Below, in pieces: positions 48,579-58,993 of a stretch of DNA of 64,000 nt. Location: contig JAFEKX020000001.1 in the NCBI GenBank assembly GCA_016893485.2, forward strand, positions 1,116,001-1,180,000, in the 5' to 3' direction. A program made the translations under genes and the position numbers. How positions within the stretch are numbered: position 1 is the first letter of the stretch; every line of letters begins with the position of its first letter. The DNA comes from Streptomyces sp. P3. GTDB taxonomy: Bacteria > Actinomycetota > Actinomycetes > Streptomycetales > Streptomycetaceae. The notes under the pieces are model-generated. The model was given only the letters and a program-made list of their open reading frames with translations. It searched no databases and was not told the origin of the DNA.

Positions 48579-51500
48579 CTACCCGGCCGGTGCCTCCAAC
48601 TTGCTGATCCGCAGGGCCCCTTGAGGTGTCCCCGGATGGCTGCTCGTCAACGTCAACCGCAGCCGCGATCCACGCACGGCACCGAAGGTGACGATGGTCG
48701 GCGCGTCCGAAGCCGTGGCCCCATCGACCACAGCCCCCTCGACCGGCACCCACGTACGCCCGTCCCACACCGCGACGGTCACCGCCGAGGGCAGAGCGTG
48801 CGTCGCGTCCACCGTGAACGACACTTCCACCCGGTCGAAGGACCGGTTCCTCCCCAGTCCACCGATACCCAGTCCTCACCTCGGGCACCGCTGAAGGCGG
48901 GCAGCAGCGCCGTGGCCGACTTGGCGAAGGCGTTGGACCAGCCGGTGGCCGCGTCCCCGTCGAGCATGGCGGCCGGGAGGGTGTCGGGGCGGCCCGAGTA
49001 ACTCGCGTCGGCGTAGGGGTAGTTGGGCGGGGCCGGATGGTCGGCCTCGAAGTGCGGGGCCGGGGTGAGTGCCACGTCCCGGGCGTGTGTCGTACGGACG
49101 GTCACCGTGCCGGTGCGCAGCCCCTCCGCGCGCGCGGTCACCTTCAGCGCGCCCGGCGCCGTACCGGACCGGACGATCGCAAGTGCCTTGCCGTGGAAGG
49201 CGGTTCGGGTGCTCGCCTGGTAGCGCTCGGCGCTCTCCTCGCGTCCGTTGTCGAGACCGGCGAGGGAGCCGCCCTTCACGTCGAAGGCGATCAGGTCCTC
49301 GGCGTCGGGCAGGACGACACCGTGGGCGTCGACGACCTCGGCGGTGACGAAGACCAGCGAACGACCGTCCGCGGCGAGGGACTTGCGGTCGGCGGCGAGG
49401 CGTACGGCGTGTGCGGGTCCGGCGGTGCGCAGGACGTCCGTCGCGACCCTTTTCCCACCGCGGCTCGCGACCGCCTTCAACTCGCCGGGCTCGTAAGGGA
49501 CTTTCCAGCTCAGGTGGAGTTTGCCCGCGCTGCCGTTCGGGCTGGTGTAGCTGCCGGGGTAGGGGCCGGTGGTGATGGTCCTGTCGTCGCCGGTGGCCTC
49601 GGTGGTCTCCAGGTAGGTGCGGCCGTCGGTGGTCGTCTTGGTGTCGAACTGCCTTGTCCCGAGGGACTTTCCGTTGAGGAACAGCTCGACGGTGTCGACG
49701 TTGGCGTAGGCCCAGACCTCGACGGTGTCACCCGGTTCGTGGTTCCAGCTCATCGGCACCAGGTGGACCATGGGCTCGCTGGTCCACTGGCTGCGGAAGA
49801 GGTGGTACATGTCCTTCGGGAAGCCGGCCGTGTCGACGGCGCCGAAGAAGGACGCCTTGACCGGGAACACGTTGTACGGCGTGGGTTCCCCGATGTAGTC
49901 GATGCCGGACCACAGGAACTGGCCCGCGAACCACTTCCGGTCCCGGTCCTTCTTGTGGCCGTACTCGCCGCTCATCGTCCAGGAGGAGAGGTTGTTGTCG
50001 TAGGACGAGGTCGCGCGTCGGCCCGGGGTGTGGTTCTCACCGGTGTTGAGGTGCTCCGGCTCCTGGTAGGTGGACCGGGTCGAGGTCTCGGACGAGGACT
50101 CCGACTCGAAGAGGAACAGGTGCGGGTAGGCGGCGTGCAGGCCGTCGACCGACTTGGCGGTGTTGTAGTTGAGGCCGAGCCCGTCCAGCTTGGCGAGCAT
50201 GAGGTCGGCGGCGGAGCCCTTGGCGGGCACGGAGCGGTACTTGTCGGAGCCGATGACGAGGGGCCTGCTGTCGTCGGCCGCCTTGATCGCGCCGATGATG
50301 CGGTCGGCCATCGCGAGGCCGGCGGTGGAGGTGGAGTCGGGGATCTCGTTGCCGATGGACCAGAGCACCACGGCGGGCGAGTTGCGGGCGGCGAGGACCA
50401 TCTCGGTGGCGTCGCGCTCGCACCAGTCGTCGAAGAACCGGTGGTAGTCGTAGGTCGTCTTGCCGGTGTGCCAGCAGTCGAAGGCCTCGACCATCATCAC
50501 GATGCCCAGTTCCTCGCAGGCCTGGACGATCTGCGGCGAGGGCGGGTTGTGGGAGGTGCGGAAGGCGTTGACGCCCATCGACTTCATGATGGCCAGCTGG
50601 CGGCGCACGGCGTCGAGGCTGATCGCGGAGCCGAGCGCGCCCTGGTCGTGGTGGAGGTCGACGCCCTTGATCTTGGTGGGGTGCCGTTGAGGGAGAAGCC
50701 CTCGTCGGGGTCGAAGCGGTAGGTGCGGATGCCGAAGGGCGTGCTGTACGTGTCGACCGTCTTGCCGGCCACCCGTAGTTCGGTCTCCAGGGTGTAGCGG
50801 TGGTCCGGGGTGTCGATGTCCCACAACTTGGGCTTGCGGACGGTGAGTTCGTGGTCCTCGGTGCTGCGGCCGGTGACGCTCACGGTGGAGTTGGTGCGGG
50901 CCACCGTCCGGCCGCCGGGGTCGACGACCCGCGAGCTGACCTCGACCTCGCCCGGGGTGCCCGACTCGTTCAGCACGGCCGTCCGCACCTGGACGACGGC
51001 CCGGTCGGCGGTGACGTCCGGGGTCGTGACGTACGTACCCCAGCGTTCGACGTGCACCGGCTCGGTGAGGACGAGGCGGGCCTCGCGGTAGATGCCGCTG
51101 CCGGAGTACCAGCGGCTGCTGGGGAGCTGGTTCTGCACCTTGACCGCGATGACGTTCTCCGTGGTGCCGTCGGTGTGCACCAGGTCGGTCAGGTCGAGGG
51201 CGAAGCCGGTGTAGCCGTAGGGGTGGCGGCCGGCCCCGGTGCCGTTGCAGTAGATGTACGAGTCCATGTAGACGCCGTCGAACTCGATCGAGATCCGCTG
51301 CCCCGCGACGGCGGGCGGCAGGGTGAAGGCGATCCGGTACCAGCCGAGGCCGCCGGGGAAGAAGCCGGTGCCGCTGGTGGTGCCGTTCGCCGTGGTGGGG
51401 TCTGCTCGATGCTCCAGTCGTGCGGGACGGCGACCCGGCGCCAGGCAGAGTCGTCGTAGTCCGGTGCGGCGGCCTCGGCGTAGGCGCCGCTCGGGTCGGT

Positions 51501-51668
51501 GGTCCCGCCGGGGTTGACCAGCGTGAAGCGCCAGCCGTCCCGCAGGGGGACCGTGCGGCGGCCGGTGGCGCCCGTCGGGGCGGCGTGCGCGGCCGAGGAG
51601 GACAGAAGGGAAGCGGCCGTCGGCGCGGCCGTGGAAGCGATCAAAACCGATCTGCGAGTGACCGTCAT
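48579..51668 (-). CDS. Secreted GH2 beta-galactosidase-type glycosidase
   Basis: About 1029 residues with breaks near 51400, 50685 and 48860. TAT signal: [20 protein letters not shown] with twin Arg, ending AHA. Jelly-roll sugar-binding domain ([26 protein letters not shown]), an Ig-like domain, then the TIM barrel with [27 protein letters not shown] (acid/base Glu) and [14 protein letters not shown] (nucleophile Glu). DUF4982-like and Ig-like domains follow, then a C-terminal discoidin-like module ([20 protein letters not shown]). Exported folded and likely acts on plant or fungal beta-galactosides or beta-glucuronides; exact specificity unknown. Confidence 0.92.
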
Positions 51669-51879
51669 GGCGGCTCTCCCTCATCAGGGCCCAGAAGTAC
51701 TCACAACTGATCGTGACCGAACAGATTCTGACGGGGCGCCACGTCGGGCCGTCAAGGGTGCGGAGACGGACAGGTGCCCTGTCGGTCACTTCGGCCGGAT
51801 TTCGCCCTTGCCGACCGCGCTCCCCGGCCCTGGGGGTTCTCGTCCGCGCGGCACCGGGACGCACTAGGCTGGAACACAA

Positions 51880-54300
51880 GTGACGGGTCTGTTCACTGTG
51901 AGTGTGCGCGATGGAGTGGCGACGATGAGTCCGGTCTACCCGTTCGACGATGCCGCGACGGCGCGGGTTGTCATCGACGATGCCGGAACTCTGACGGAGT
52001 GGGGCGAGGGAGCCCGGCGGCTCCTCGGCCACACCGCGGACGAGGTCGTCGGGCGCCCGGCCGTGAAGCTGCTGGCCGGCGGTGCCGAGGCGCTGCCCGC
52101 GATCACGGGCGCCCGCTGGGACGGCACGGTCACCCTGCGGCACCGCGACGGCCACACGCTGCCCGTGTGGCTGCTGGCCCACCACCGGCGCCCTCCGGGC
52201 GGCGGGCCCGGCGACTGGCTGATCGTGACCCCGCTGGAGGGCGACGGCCCCCGCGCCGCCGAGGACCCCCTCGCCACGGCCGCGCTGACCCAGTCGCCGT
52301 GCGCCATCGCGGTCTACGACGAGCGGCTGCGGCTGAGCCGGGTCAACGACGCGATGGCCGACGTGATCGGGCTGCCCGAGGAGCGCGTCCAGGGGCTGCG
52401 GATCACCGAGATCGGCGGGAAGACGCAGAGCGCGGAGCTGGAGCAGTACATGCTGCGCGTGCTCACCTCCGGCACCGCCCAGGACTTCCAGATCTACATG
52501 CGCACCGGCGGCGAGGACGCGGCGCACGCCTGGCTGGCCCGGATGGCGCCCATCACCGACGCCGAGGGCCGGGTGCGGGGGCGTGTGTCTGGCCGCGCAC
52601 GACTTCACCGAGAACTACCTCGCACGCGAGCGGCTGCAGCTCGTCAACGAGGCGAGCGTCCGCATCGGCACCACCCTCGACGTCACCCGTACGGCCCAGG
52701 AGCTGGCGGATGTCTGCGCGCCGGCGCTCGCCGACTTCGTCAGCATCGACCTGCTGGACCCGCAGGAGCACGGCGGCGAGCCCCCGGCGGCGATCACCGC
52801 ACCCATCAGACTCCGCCGCGCCGCCCACCAGTCGGTGCAGGAGGGCAGCCCCGAAGCCGTCGCGAAACCCGGCCAGCTCAACCTGTACCCGGAGCACTCC
52901 CCGCAGGCCGACGCGCTGGTCGCGGGCCGCACCCTCGTCGCCTCCGGCCGGTCCCTCGAACGCTGGCTCGCCTGGGACAGGACCCGCGCGAAGCGCGTCC
53001 AGGAGTACGGCATCCACTCCTCGATGGCCGTCCCGATCCAGGCCCGCGGCGTCACCCTCGGCGTGGCGGTCCTCACCCGGTACCGGCGCATGGACCCCTT
53101 CACCGCCGACGACGTCCTGCTCGCCGAGGAGGTCACGGCCCGCGCCGCCGTCTGCATCGACAACGCCCGCCGCTTCTCCCGCGAACGGGAGACCGCGCTC
53201 GCCCTCCAGCGCAGCCTGCTCCCCCGCAAACTCCCGCCCACCGCCGCCCTGGAGGCCGCCTCGCGCTATCTGCCGGCGGCGCGCGCGGGGTCGGCGGCGA
53301 CTGGTTCGACGTGATCCCGCTGTCCGGGATGCGGGTCGCCATGGTCGTCGGGGACGTCGTCGGCCACGGCATCCAGGCCTCCGCGACGATGGGCCGGCTG
53401 CGCACGGCGGTCCGCACCCTCGCCGACATCGACCTCGCCCCGGACGAGCTGCTGACCCACCTGGACGACCTCGTCGTACGGCTGTCCGCGGAGGCCGGCG
53501 GCGAGGGCAGTCCCGGCGAGGTCGGCGCGACCTGTCTGTACGCGGTGTACGACCCGGTGTCCCGCCGCTGCACGCTGGCCCGCGCCGGGCATCCGCCGCC
53601 CATCATGATCCGGCCCGGCGGCCCGCCCGAGCATGTCGACCTGCCCGCGGGACCGCCGCTCGGCCTGGGCGGACTCCCCTTCGAGTCAACCGAGTTGGAG
53701 CTGCCCGAGGGCACCGTGCTCGCGCTGTACACCGACGGGCTGGTCGAGAACCGCGACCGGGACCTCGACGCCAGTCAACGGCTGCTGTTCGACGCCCTGT
53801 TCGCGCCCTCGGACTCCCTGAACGAGACCTGCGACCGCATCCTGCACGCCGTGCTCCCGCCGGGCGGTGCCGCCGACGACGTGGCACTGCTGGTGGCCCG
53901 CACCCAGGGGCTGCCCGCCGAGCAGGTCGCGACCTGGGACATCCCGGCCGACCCGTCGCTCGTCGCGCCGATCCGCAAGCAGGTCGTCGAGCAGCTCGAC
54001 GCCTGGAACCTGAGCGAGGCCGGGTTCACGGCCGAGCTGGTGGTGAGCGAGCTGGTCACCAACGCCATCCGCTACGGCGCGCACCCCATCCGGCTCCGGC
54101 TGATCCATGACGCGGCCACGCTGATCTGCGAGGTCTCCGACACCAACCACACGGCCCCGCACCTGCGCCGCGCCAAGACCTGGGACGAGGGCGGGCGCGG
54201 CCTGCTGCTGGTCGCCCAGCTCACCCAGCGCTGGGGCAGCCGGCACACCACCGACGGCAAGACGATCTGGGCGGAGCTGTCCCTCTTCGACGAGCTGTGA
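51880..54300 (+). CDS. PAS-PAS-GAF-SpoIIE phosphatase with C-terminal HATPase domain
   Basis: About 806 residues with breaks near 52580 and 53287. The GTG at 51880 is drawn; the ATG at 51925 with GGAG upstream is an equally good start. PAS 1 (RVVIDDAGTLTEWGEGARRL), PAS 2 (LTQSPCAIAVYDERLRLSRV), GAF (VQEYGIHSSMAVPIQARGV), the linker LALQRSLLPRKLPP, then PP2C/SpoIIE with GGDWFDVIPLSG, VVGDVVGHGIQASATMGR and ARAGHPPPIM, and finally a RsbW-like ATPase with VVSELVTNAIRYG and GGRGLLLVAQL. A likely partner-switching regulator of an unknown sigma/anti-sigma pair. Convergent with the ECF gene 16 bp away. Confidence 0.91.
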   Translation: MTGLFTVSVRDGVATMSPVYPFDDAATARVVIDDAGTLTEWGEGARRLLGHTADEVVGRPAVKLLAGGAEALPAITGARWDGTVTLRHRDGHTLPVWLLAHHRRPPGGGPGDWLIVTPLEGDGPRAAEDPLATAALTQSPCAIAVYDERLRLSRVNDAMADVIGLPEERVQGLRITEIGGKTQSAELEQYMLRVLTSGTAQDFQIYMRTGGEDAAHAWLARMAPITDAEGRVRGRVSGRARLHRELPRTRAAAARQRGERPHRHHPRRHPYGPGAGGCLRAGARRLRQHRPAGPAGARRRAPGGDHRTHQTPPRRPPVGAGGQPRSRRETRPAQPVPGALPAGRRAGRGPHPRRLRPVPRTLARLGQDPREARPGVRHPLLDGRPDPGPRRHPRRGGPHPVPAHGPLHRRRRPARRGGHGPRRRLHRQRPPLLPRTGDRARPPAQPAPPQTPAHRRPGGRLALSAGGARGVGGDWFDVIPLSGMRVAMVVGDVVGHGIQASATMGRLRTAVRTLADIDLAPDELLTHLDDLVVRLSAEAGGEGSPGEVGATCLYAVYDPVSRRCTLARAGHPPPIMIRPGGPPEHVDLPAGPPLGLGGLPFESTELELPEGTVLALYTDGLVENRDRDLDASQRLLFDALFAPSDSLNETCDRILHAVLPPGGAADDVALLVARTQGLPAEQVATWDIPADPSLVAPIRKQVVEQLDAWNLSEAGFTAELVVSELVTNAIRYGAHPIRLRLIHDAATLICEVSDTNHTAPHLRRAKTWDEGGRGLLLVAQLTQRWGSRHTTDGKTIWAELSLFDEL

Positions 54301-54316
54301 GCCGTAGCGGAAAAGG

Positions 54317-54868
54317 TCAGGTCAGCCAGGGCCTGACCTGGCGGCGGGCCTCGTGCAGACGGGACTTGAGGGTGCCGAGCGGGATGCCGAGGCGCTCGGC
54401 GATGTCGGTGTACTCCAGGTTGCAGATGTCCCGGTACACCAGCGGCGCGACGAGGTGCGGCTGCTCGCGCTCCAGGCGCTCCAGCGCCTCCAGGAGGTCG
54501 ATCTTCGACCCGGCGATCACGCTCGTGGTGCGCGGGTCGACGTGCTGGCTCACGTCGATCACGGCGGGCTGCTCGGCGGCCCGGCGCTTCAGCTCGCGGT
54601 ACTTCTGCCGGGCGCCGTTGGCGACCACCGTGTAGAGCCAGGTGCTGAAGAGGCTGCGCCCTTCGAACGTGCCGATCTTCCGGGCGACCTGGAGCAGCAC
54701 GTCCTGGGCCGCCTCCTCGGCGTCCTCGCGGCACGGCAGGAAGCGCCCGCAGCGCCTTACGACCTCCGGCTGGATCGTCCGCAGCAGCTCGTCCAGTGCC
54801 ACCGGGTCACCGGCCGCGGCACGCCTGGCCAGGTCTTCGGTCAGCGCCGCTTCGCGCACTGGCTCCAC
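54317..54868 (-). CDS. ECF-type RNA polymerase sigma factor
   Basis: 183 residues, intact. Region 2: RRCGRFLPCREDAEEAAQDV (binding to core and -10), FEGRSLFSTWLYTVVANGAR. Region 4: EYTDIAERLGIPLGTLKSRL followed by HEARRQVRPWL. No anti-sigma gene is adjacent; instead the gene diverges from a membrane protein kinase with only 37 bp between start codons. Confidence 0.92.
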   Translation of the reverse strand: MEPVREAALTEDLARRAAAGDPVALDELLRTIQPEVVRRCGRFLPCREDAEEAAQDVLLQVARKIGTFEGRSLFSTWLYTVVANGARQKYRELKRRAAEQPAVIDVSQHVDPRTTSVIAGSKIDLLEALERLEREQPHLVAPLVYRDICNLEYTDIAERLGIPLGTLKSRLHEARRQVRPWLT

Positions 54869-54905
54869 TCCTCCGCCTCGATCTCCGAGCAGGCATGATA
54901 GTCCT

Positions 54906-56318
54906 ATGCACTCCGTCGAACAGATCGGCCGCTACCGCCTTGAACGCCGCCTGGGCACCGGCGCGTTCGGCACGGTCTGGCTCGCGCACGACGACGTCCT
55001 CGAGGCCCCGGTGGCCGTGAAGGTCCTCGCCGACAACTGGTCCCACCGCCTCGACATCGTCGAACGCTTCCTCTCCGAGGCCCGGCTGCTGCGCAGGGCC
55101 GACTCGAACAGGGTCGTCCAGGTCTACGACATCGGAGAGCTGCCCGACGGACGGCCGTACTTCGTGATGGAGTACGCCGACGCCGGCACCTTCGCCGATC
55201 TGCTCGCCGCGGGTCCGCTGCCCGTGGCCGAGGCGCTGCGGCTGACCGCGCTGGCCGCCCGGGGCGCCGCCGCGCTGCACAAGGCGGGGATCGTGCACCG
55301 GGACATCAAGCCGACCAACGTGCTGCTGCGCACCACCCCGGACGGCACCGGCCGGGTACTGCTCGCCGACCTGGGTCTTGCCAAGAGCCTGGCGCACGCG
55401 TCGGGCCTCACACTGGCCGCAGGTTCCGCGGGCTACCAGCCTCCGGAGCAGGCCCAGCCCGGCTCGGGCATCGACGAGCGCGCCGACGTGTACAGCCTGG
55501 GCGCGGTCGCCTACGAGCTGCTCACCGGCACGGTCCCGGGCGCGCCCGGCCAGGTCGTACGGCCGGACCGGCTGCGGCCGGACGTGTCCCCGGAGGTGCA
55601 GCGGGCGGTGCTGCGGGCGCTGGAGCCGGACCGGGAGCGGCGCTGGCCGACGGCACGGGCGTTCGCGGAGGAGCTGGAGCGGCTGGCGGAGGAGATCCCG
55701 GCACACAAGCCGCGCGGCCGGCTGGCCGGCGAGGTCCCGGCGCACAAGCCGCGCAGTCGGCACCGGGGGTTCGCGCTGATGGCGGGGCTGTTCGTCGTGG
55801 TGGCCGCGGGCGCGGGCGTCGCGGTGCTGAACTTGCCGTCGTCCTCGTCGGGGAGTTCCAGCCTGCGGGTCAAGGACACCACGGGCCGGGTCTCCGCCGA
55901 GGTGCCCGCCTCCTGGGGCCGTCAGCTGCGCGACTCGGGCTGGGATCCGCACGCCCTCGGTCTGCAGGCGGGTCACGAGCCGGGTCTTGCCGTCGCCGAC
56001 GACCTGTCCCGGTGGCCGGACCTGTCGTCGGACGTGAACGGCGTTTTCATCGGCGTGAGCGAGCACGGCAGCGTGACGACGGAGGTGGACCGCCTCGCCC
56101 ATTCCGGGTGCCGCTACGACGGCAGCCGCGCCTACTCGAGCGCGACCTGGCGCGGCACGATCCGCACCTGGAGCGACTGCTCGGGTTCCACGGGCACCCT
56201 GTCGGAGACGGCGCTCCGCGAGGTCGGCGGCGCGGCCCAGCCGCAGGTCTACGTACAGATCCGGCAGCACAGCGGTGACGCGACCGCACGCATACTCCGC
56301 TCGCTCCGGGTCACCTGA
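54906..56318 (+). CDS. Membrane Ser/Thr protein kinase with extracellular domain
   Basis: 470 residues. Kinase: GTGAFGTVW (P-loop), VAVKVL (Lys), YFVMEYADAGTFADLL, HRDIKPTNVL (catalytic Asp), DLGLAKS (DLG in place of DFG), AGYQPPEQAQ (activation/P+1 loop), RADVYSLGAVAYELLTG. A linker with two EVPAHKPR/EIPAHKPR repeats precedes one membrane helix (MAGLFVVVAAGAGVAVL). The outside ~140 residues, with VSAEVPASWGRQL and two Cys (SGCRYDGS, WSDCSGS), are a ligand domain of unknown type. Divergent from the ECF gene, with which it may form a signalling unit. Confidence 0.92.
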   Translation: MHSVEQIGRYRLERRLGTGAFGTVWLAHDDVLEAPVAVKVLADNWSHRLDIVERFLSEARLLRRADSNRVVQVYDIGELPDGRPYFVMEYADAGTFADLLAAGPLPVAEALRLTALAARGAAALHKAGIVHRDIKPTNVLLRTTPDGTGRVLLADLGLAKSLAHASGLTLAAGSAGYQPPEQAQPGSGIDERADVYSLGAVAYELLTGTVPGAPGQVVRPDRLRPDVSPEVQRAVLRALEPDRERRWPTARAFAEELERLAEEIPAHKPRGRLAGEVPAHKPRSRHRGFALMAGLFVVVAAGAGVAVLNLPSSSSGSSSLRVKDTTGRVSAEVPASWGRQLRDSGWDPHALGLQAGHEPGLAVADDLSRWPDLSSDVNGVFIGVSEHGSVTTEVDRLAHSGCRYDGSRAYSSATWRGTIRTWSDCSGSTGTLSETALREVGGAAQPQVYVQIRQHSGDATARILRSLRVT

Positions 56319-56431
56319 TCACTGTCGGAGAAGAATTCCGGTGATCCCGCGAACTTTTCGGCGCGTGCCCGCATCGGACCCCTATGACAGCGCGCGAGGC
56401 GCTGAGCGAAGAACTTCCAGGAGTGTCGAAG

Positions 56432-57160
56432 ATGGCTAACTCGTCCCAGTCCCTGCGCCGGGCGGCCCTGCTCGTGAGCGCCCTCGCCGTACTGGGCCTG
56501 ACGACGGCCTGTGGCGACGGCAGCGGCACGGTGAGCAGCCCGCAGACCGAGTCGGGTACGGCGGCGCCCGCGGGCGGCGACACCACGGCCGACGGCTCCG
56601 GCACGCCGGCCCCCACGTCGAGCGGCACCAGCGCCGGCACCGGCACCGGTTCGAATCCGACCGCGTCGGGTTCCTCCACCTCGACCTCCACGTCCTCCGG
56701 TTCCGGTGGTACGAGCACCAACTCCGGCACGGCGAGCAGCAGCCGGTGCCACACCTCCGAGCTGAGCGCGAAGGTCGGCGGCAACGACCCGGGCGCCGGG
56801 CAGGAGAACTTCCCGATCGTCCTCACGAACGCGTCCGGCCGTACCTGCACGGTCCGCGGCTATCCCGGTGCCGCGTTCGCGAGCGCGTCCGGGCAGCAGC
56901 TGGGTCCGGACCCGCAGCGCGAGACGGGTACGACCGTCACCACCATCACACTGAAGCCGGGCCAGAGCGCCTGGGCCGGACTGTCGTTCTCCAACCCGGA
57001 GATCAGTGGCGCGAAGACGGCGACGCCCGCCACGCTGGTGGTGACCCCGCCGGACGAGAAGGACCCGCTGAAGGTGAAGTGGACGAACGGCACGGTGCCC
57101 GTGTCGGGCAACGCGTCCTCGGTGCGGCTGTCGGTGTTCAGCGCCGGAACGGGCGCCTGA
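56432..57160 (+). CDS. DUF4232-type lipoprotein
   Basis: 242 residues. The ATG at 56432 has CAGGAGTGTCG upstream. Lipobox LGLTTAC anchors the protein by the Cys at about residue 27. A Ser/Thr/Gly-rich linker of ~75 residues leads to the globular domain with CHTSELSAKVGGNDPGAGQ, FPIVLTNASGRTCTVRGYPG and PGQSAWAGLSFSN, typical of DUF4232 surface proteins of actinobacteria. Role unknown, outside the membrane. It follows the kinase gene after about 110 bp. Confidence 0.9.
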   Translation: MANSSQSLRRAALLVSALAVLGLTTACGDGSGTVSSPQTESGTAAPAGGDTTADGSGTPAPTSSGTSAGTGTGSNPTASGSSTSTSTSSGSGGTSTNSGTASSSRCHTSELSAKVGGNDPGAGQENFPIVLTNASGRTCTVRGYPGAAFASASGQQLGPDPQRETGTTVTTITLKPGQSAWAGLSFSNPEISGAKTATPATLVVTPPDEKDPLKVKWTNGTVPVSGNASSVRLSVFSAGTGA

Positions 57161-57229
57161 CCCCGGAGTTCGTGGTCCGGCCTGGTTTCATGGGCGTGCA
57201 CCACTGATAGCGTCCTGGAGGACCGTCCC

Positions 57230-58479
57230 CTGAACACCCCTCTCGCGGAAACCCTCTCCGTCGTTCTGCTCGTCGCCGTCCTCGTCTGGGCCGTCGTCCG
57301 TCCCTTCGGGTGGCCGGAGGCGGTGATGGCGGTCCCGGCCGCCGGGATCGCCGTGGCCACCGGGGCGATCTCGCTCGACCACGCGCGGGCCGAGGCCGAG
57401 CAGCTCGGCCCGGTCGTCGGATTCCTCGCCGCGGTCCTCGTACTGGCCCACTTCTGTGATGTGGAGGGGCTGTTCCGTGCCTGCGGGGCGTGGATGGCGG
57501 AGTGGGCGAAGGGCAGCCCGAGCCGCCTGCTGACGGCCGTGTTCGCGCTGGCCTCGCTGATCACGGCCGTGCTGAGCCTGGACGCCACCATCGTGCTGCT
57601 GACGCCGGTCGTGTTCGCTACGGCGTCCCGGATGGGCGTGCGTCCCAAGCCGCACGTCTACGCGTGCACGCACCTCTCGAACACGGCCTCCTGCTGCTGC
57701 CGGTCTCCAACCTCACGAACCTCCTCGCCTTCGCGGCGAGCGGCCTGAGCTTCACCCGCTTCGCGGGCCTGATGGTGCTGCCCTGGCTGGTGGCGATCGG
57801 CGCCGAGTACCTGGTGTTCCGGCGCTTCTTCGCCCGCGACCTCGCGGCGGCGGCCCCCTCACCGGTCTCCGGCGACAAGCCCGAACTGCCCGTCTTCGCG
57901 CTGGCGACCGTCGCCTGCACCCTCGCCGGGTTCGTCCTGACCTCGGCGATCGGCATCGACCCCGCGTGGGCCGCGCTCGCGGGCGCCCTCGTCCTCGCCG
58001 GGCGGGCGATGCTACGGCGGCAGGCGACCCCGCTGACGGTCGTGCGAGCCGCCGCGCCGTCGTTCCTGGCGTTCGTGCTGGCGCTCGGCGTCGTGGTGCG
58101 GGCCGTGGTCGACAACGGGCTCTCGGACGCGCTCGGGCACCTCCTGCCCGGCGGCACCGGCATCGCGGCCCTGCTCGGGATCGCCGCCCTGGCCGCCGTG
58201 CTCGCGAACCTGATCAACAACCTGCCGGCCGTCCTGGTCCTGCTGCCGCTCACCGCGCAGTCCGGGCCCGGGGCCGTGCTCGCCGTACTGCTCGGGGTGA
58301 ACATCGGGCCGAACCTGACCTACGCCGGTTCGCTAGCGACGCTGCTGTGGCGGCGGATCGTGCATCAGCACGAACACGACGTGGATCTCAAGGAGTTCAC
58401 GAAGCTGGGGCTGATCGCCGTGCCGTCGGCGCTCGTCCCTGCGGTGGTGGCACTGTGGGTGTCGCTCCAGGTTCTCTGA
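57230..58479 (+). CDS. SLC13/ArsB-NhaD-type ion transporter
   Basis: About 416 residues with one break near 57685. The N-terminus LNTPLAETLSVVLLVAVLVW appears to begin at a CTG at 57230 with TGGAGGACCG upstream; the first ATG/GTG in frame (57323) would remove the first helix. The helices include SLITAVLSLDATIVLLTPVV and LANLINNLPAVLVLLPLTA, the paired re-entrant-loop motifs of the family (the second with NNLPA). It may export arsenite or another anion; no ars genes are near. Next to a Usp gene 16 bp downstream. Confidence 0.84.
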
Positions 58480-58495
58480 CACCGAGGGAGACCGA

Positions 58496-58990
58496 ATGCG
58501 TGTGATCGCCTGGCTGGTCGAGGGCACATGGCCCGCCTGTGTGGACGCCGTACGGACGCATGCGCCGGAGGCGGACGAGGTGGTGCTGCTCCATGTCAGC
58601 GGCCCGGACGTGCCCGGCGTGGCGCACGGCGCGTTCGCCGGGCTGCTCGGCCGGGGCGGTCCTGCGCGTGATCCCGGGACCCGGCTGAAGGACCTGGGGA
58701 ATACGTCGGCGGCGGAGCTGCTGGACGCGGCGGCCGAGCGGCTGGGGCGGCCGTGCACCCGGATGGAGCGGGCCGGGCGGGTCGAGCGCGAGGTGGTGGC
58801 CGCCGCCGGGCACGCGGATCTGCTGGTGCTGGCCCGCGACGGCGACCGGGCCCGGCTCGGCCCGCACAGTCTCGGGCCCGCCGTACGGTTCGCCGTCGAT
58901 CACGCGCCCTGTCCGGTGCTGCTGGTGTGGCCGGAGGCGGCGCCGGGCATCTCGACCATGCCGCCGCCACCGCCGCCGCACCACCACTGA
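58496..58990 (+). CDS. Universal stress protein (UspA-like)
   Basis: 164 residues, intact. MRVIAWLVEGTWPACVDAVR at the start, ADEVVLLHVSGPDVPGV, and at the end LGPHSLGPAVRFAVDHAPCP then VLLVWPEAA, the ATP-binding Usp pattern in a weak form (G-x2-G-x9-G). The C-terminus is a run of six Pro followed by three His. Co-transcribed with the transporter upstream; stops 3 bp from the convergent lectin-sensor stop. Confidence 0.85.
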   Translation: MRVIAWLVEGTWPACVDAVRTHAPEADEVVLLHVSGPDVPGVAHGAFAGLLGRGGPARDPGTRLKDLGNTSAAELLDAAAERLGRPCTRMERAGRVEREVVAAAGHADLLVLARDGDRARLGPHSLGPAVRFAVDHAPCPVLLVWPEAAPGISTMPPPPPPHHH

Positions 58991-58993
58991 GGG

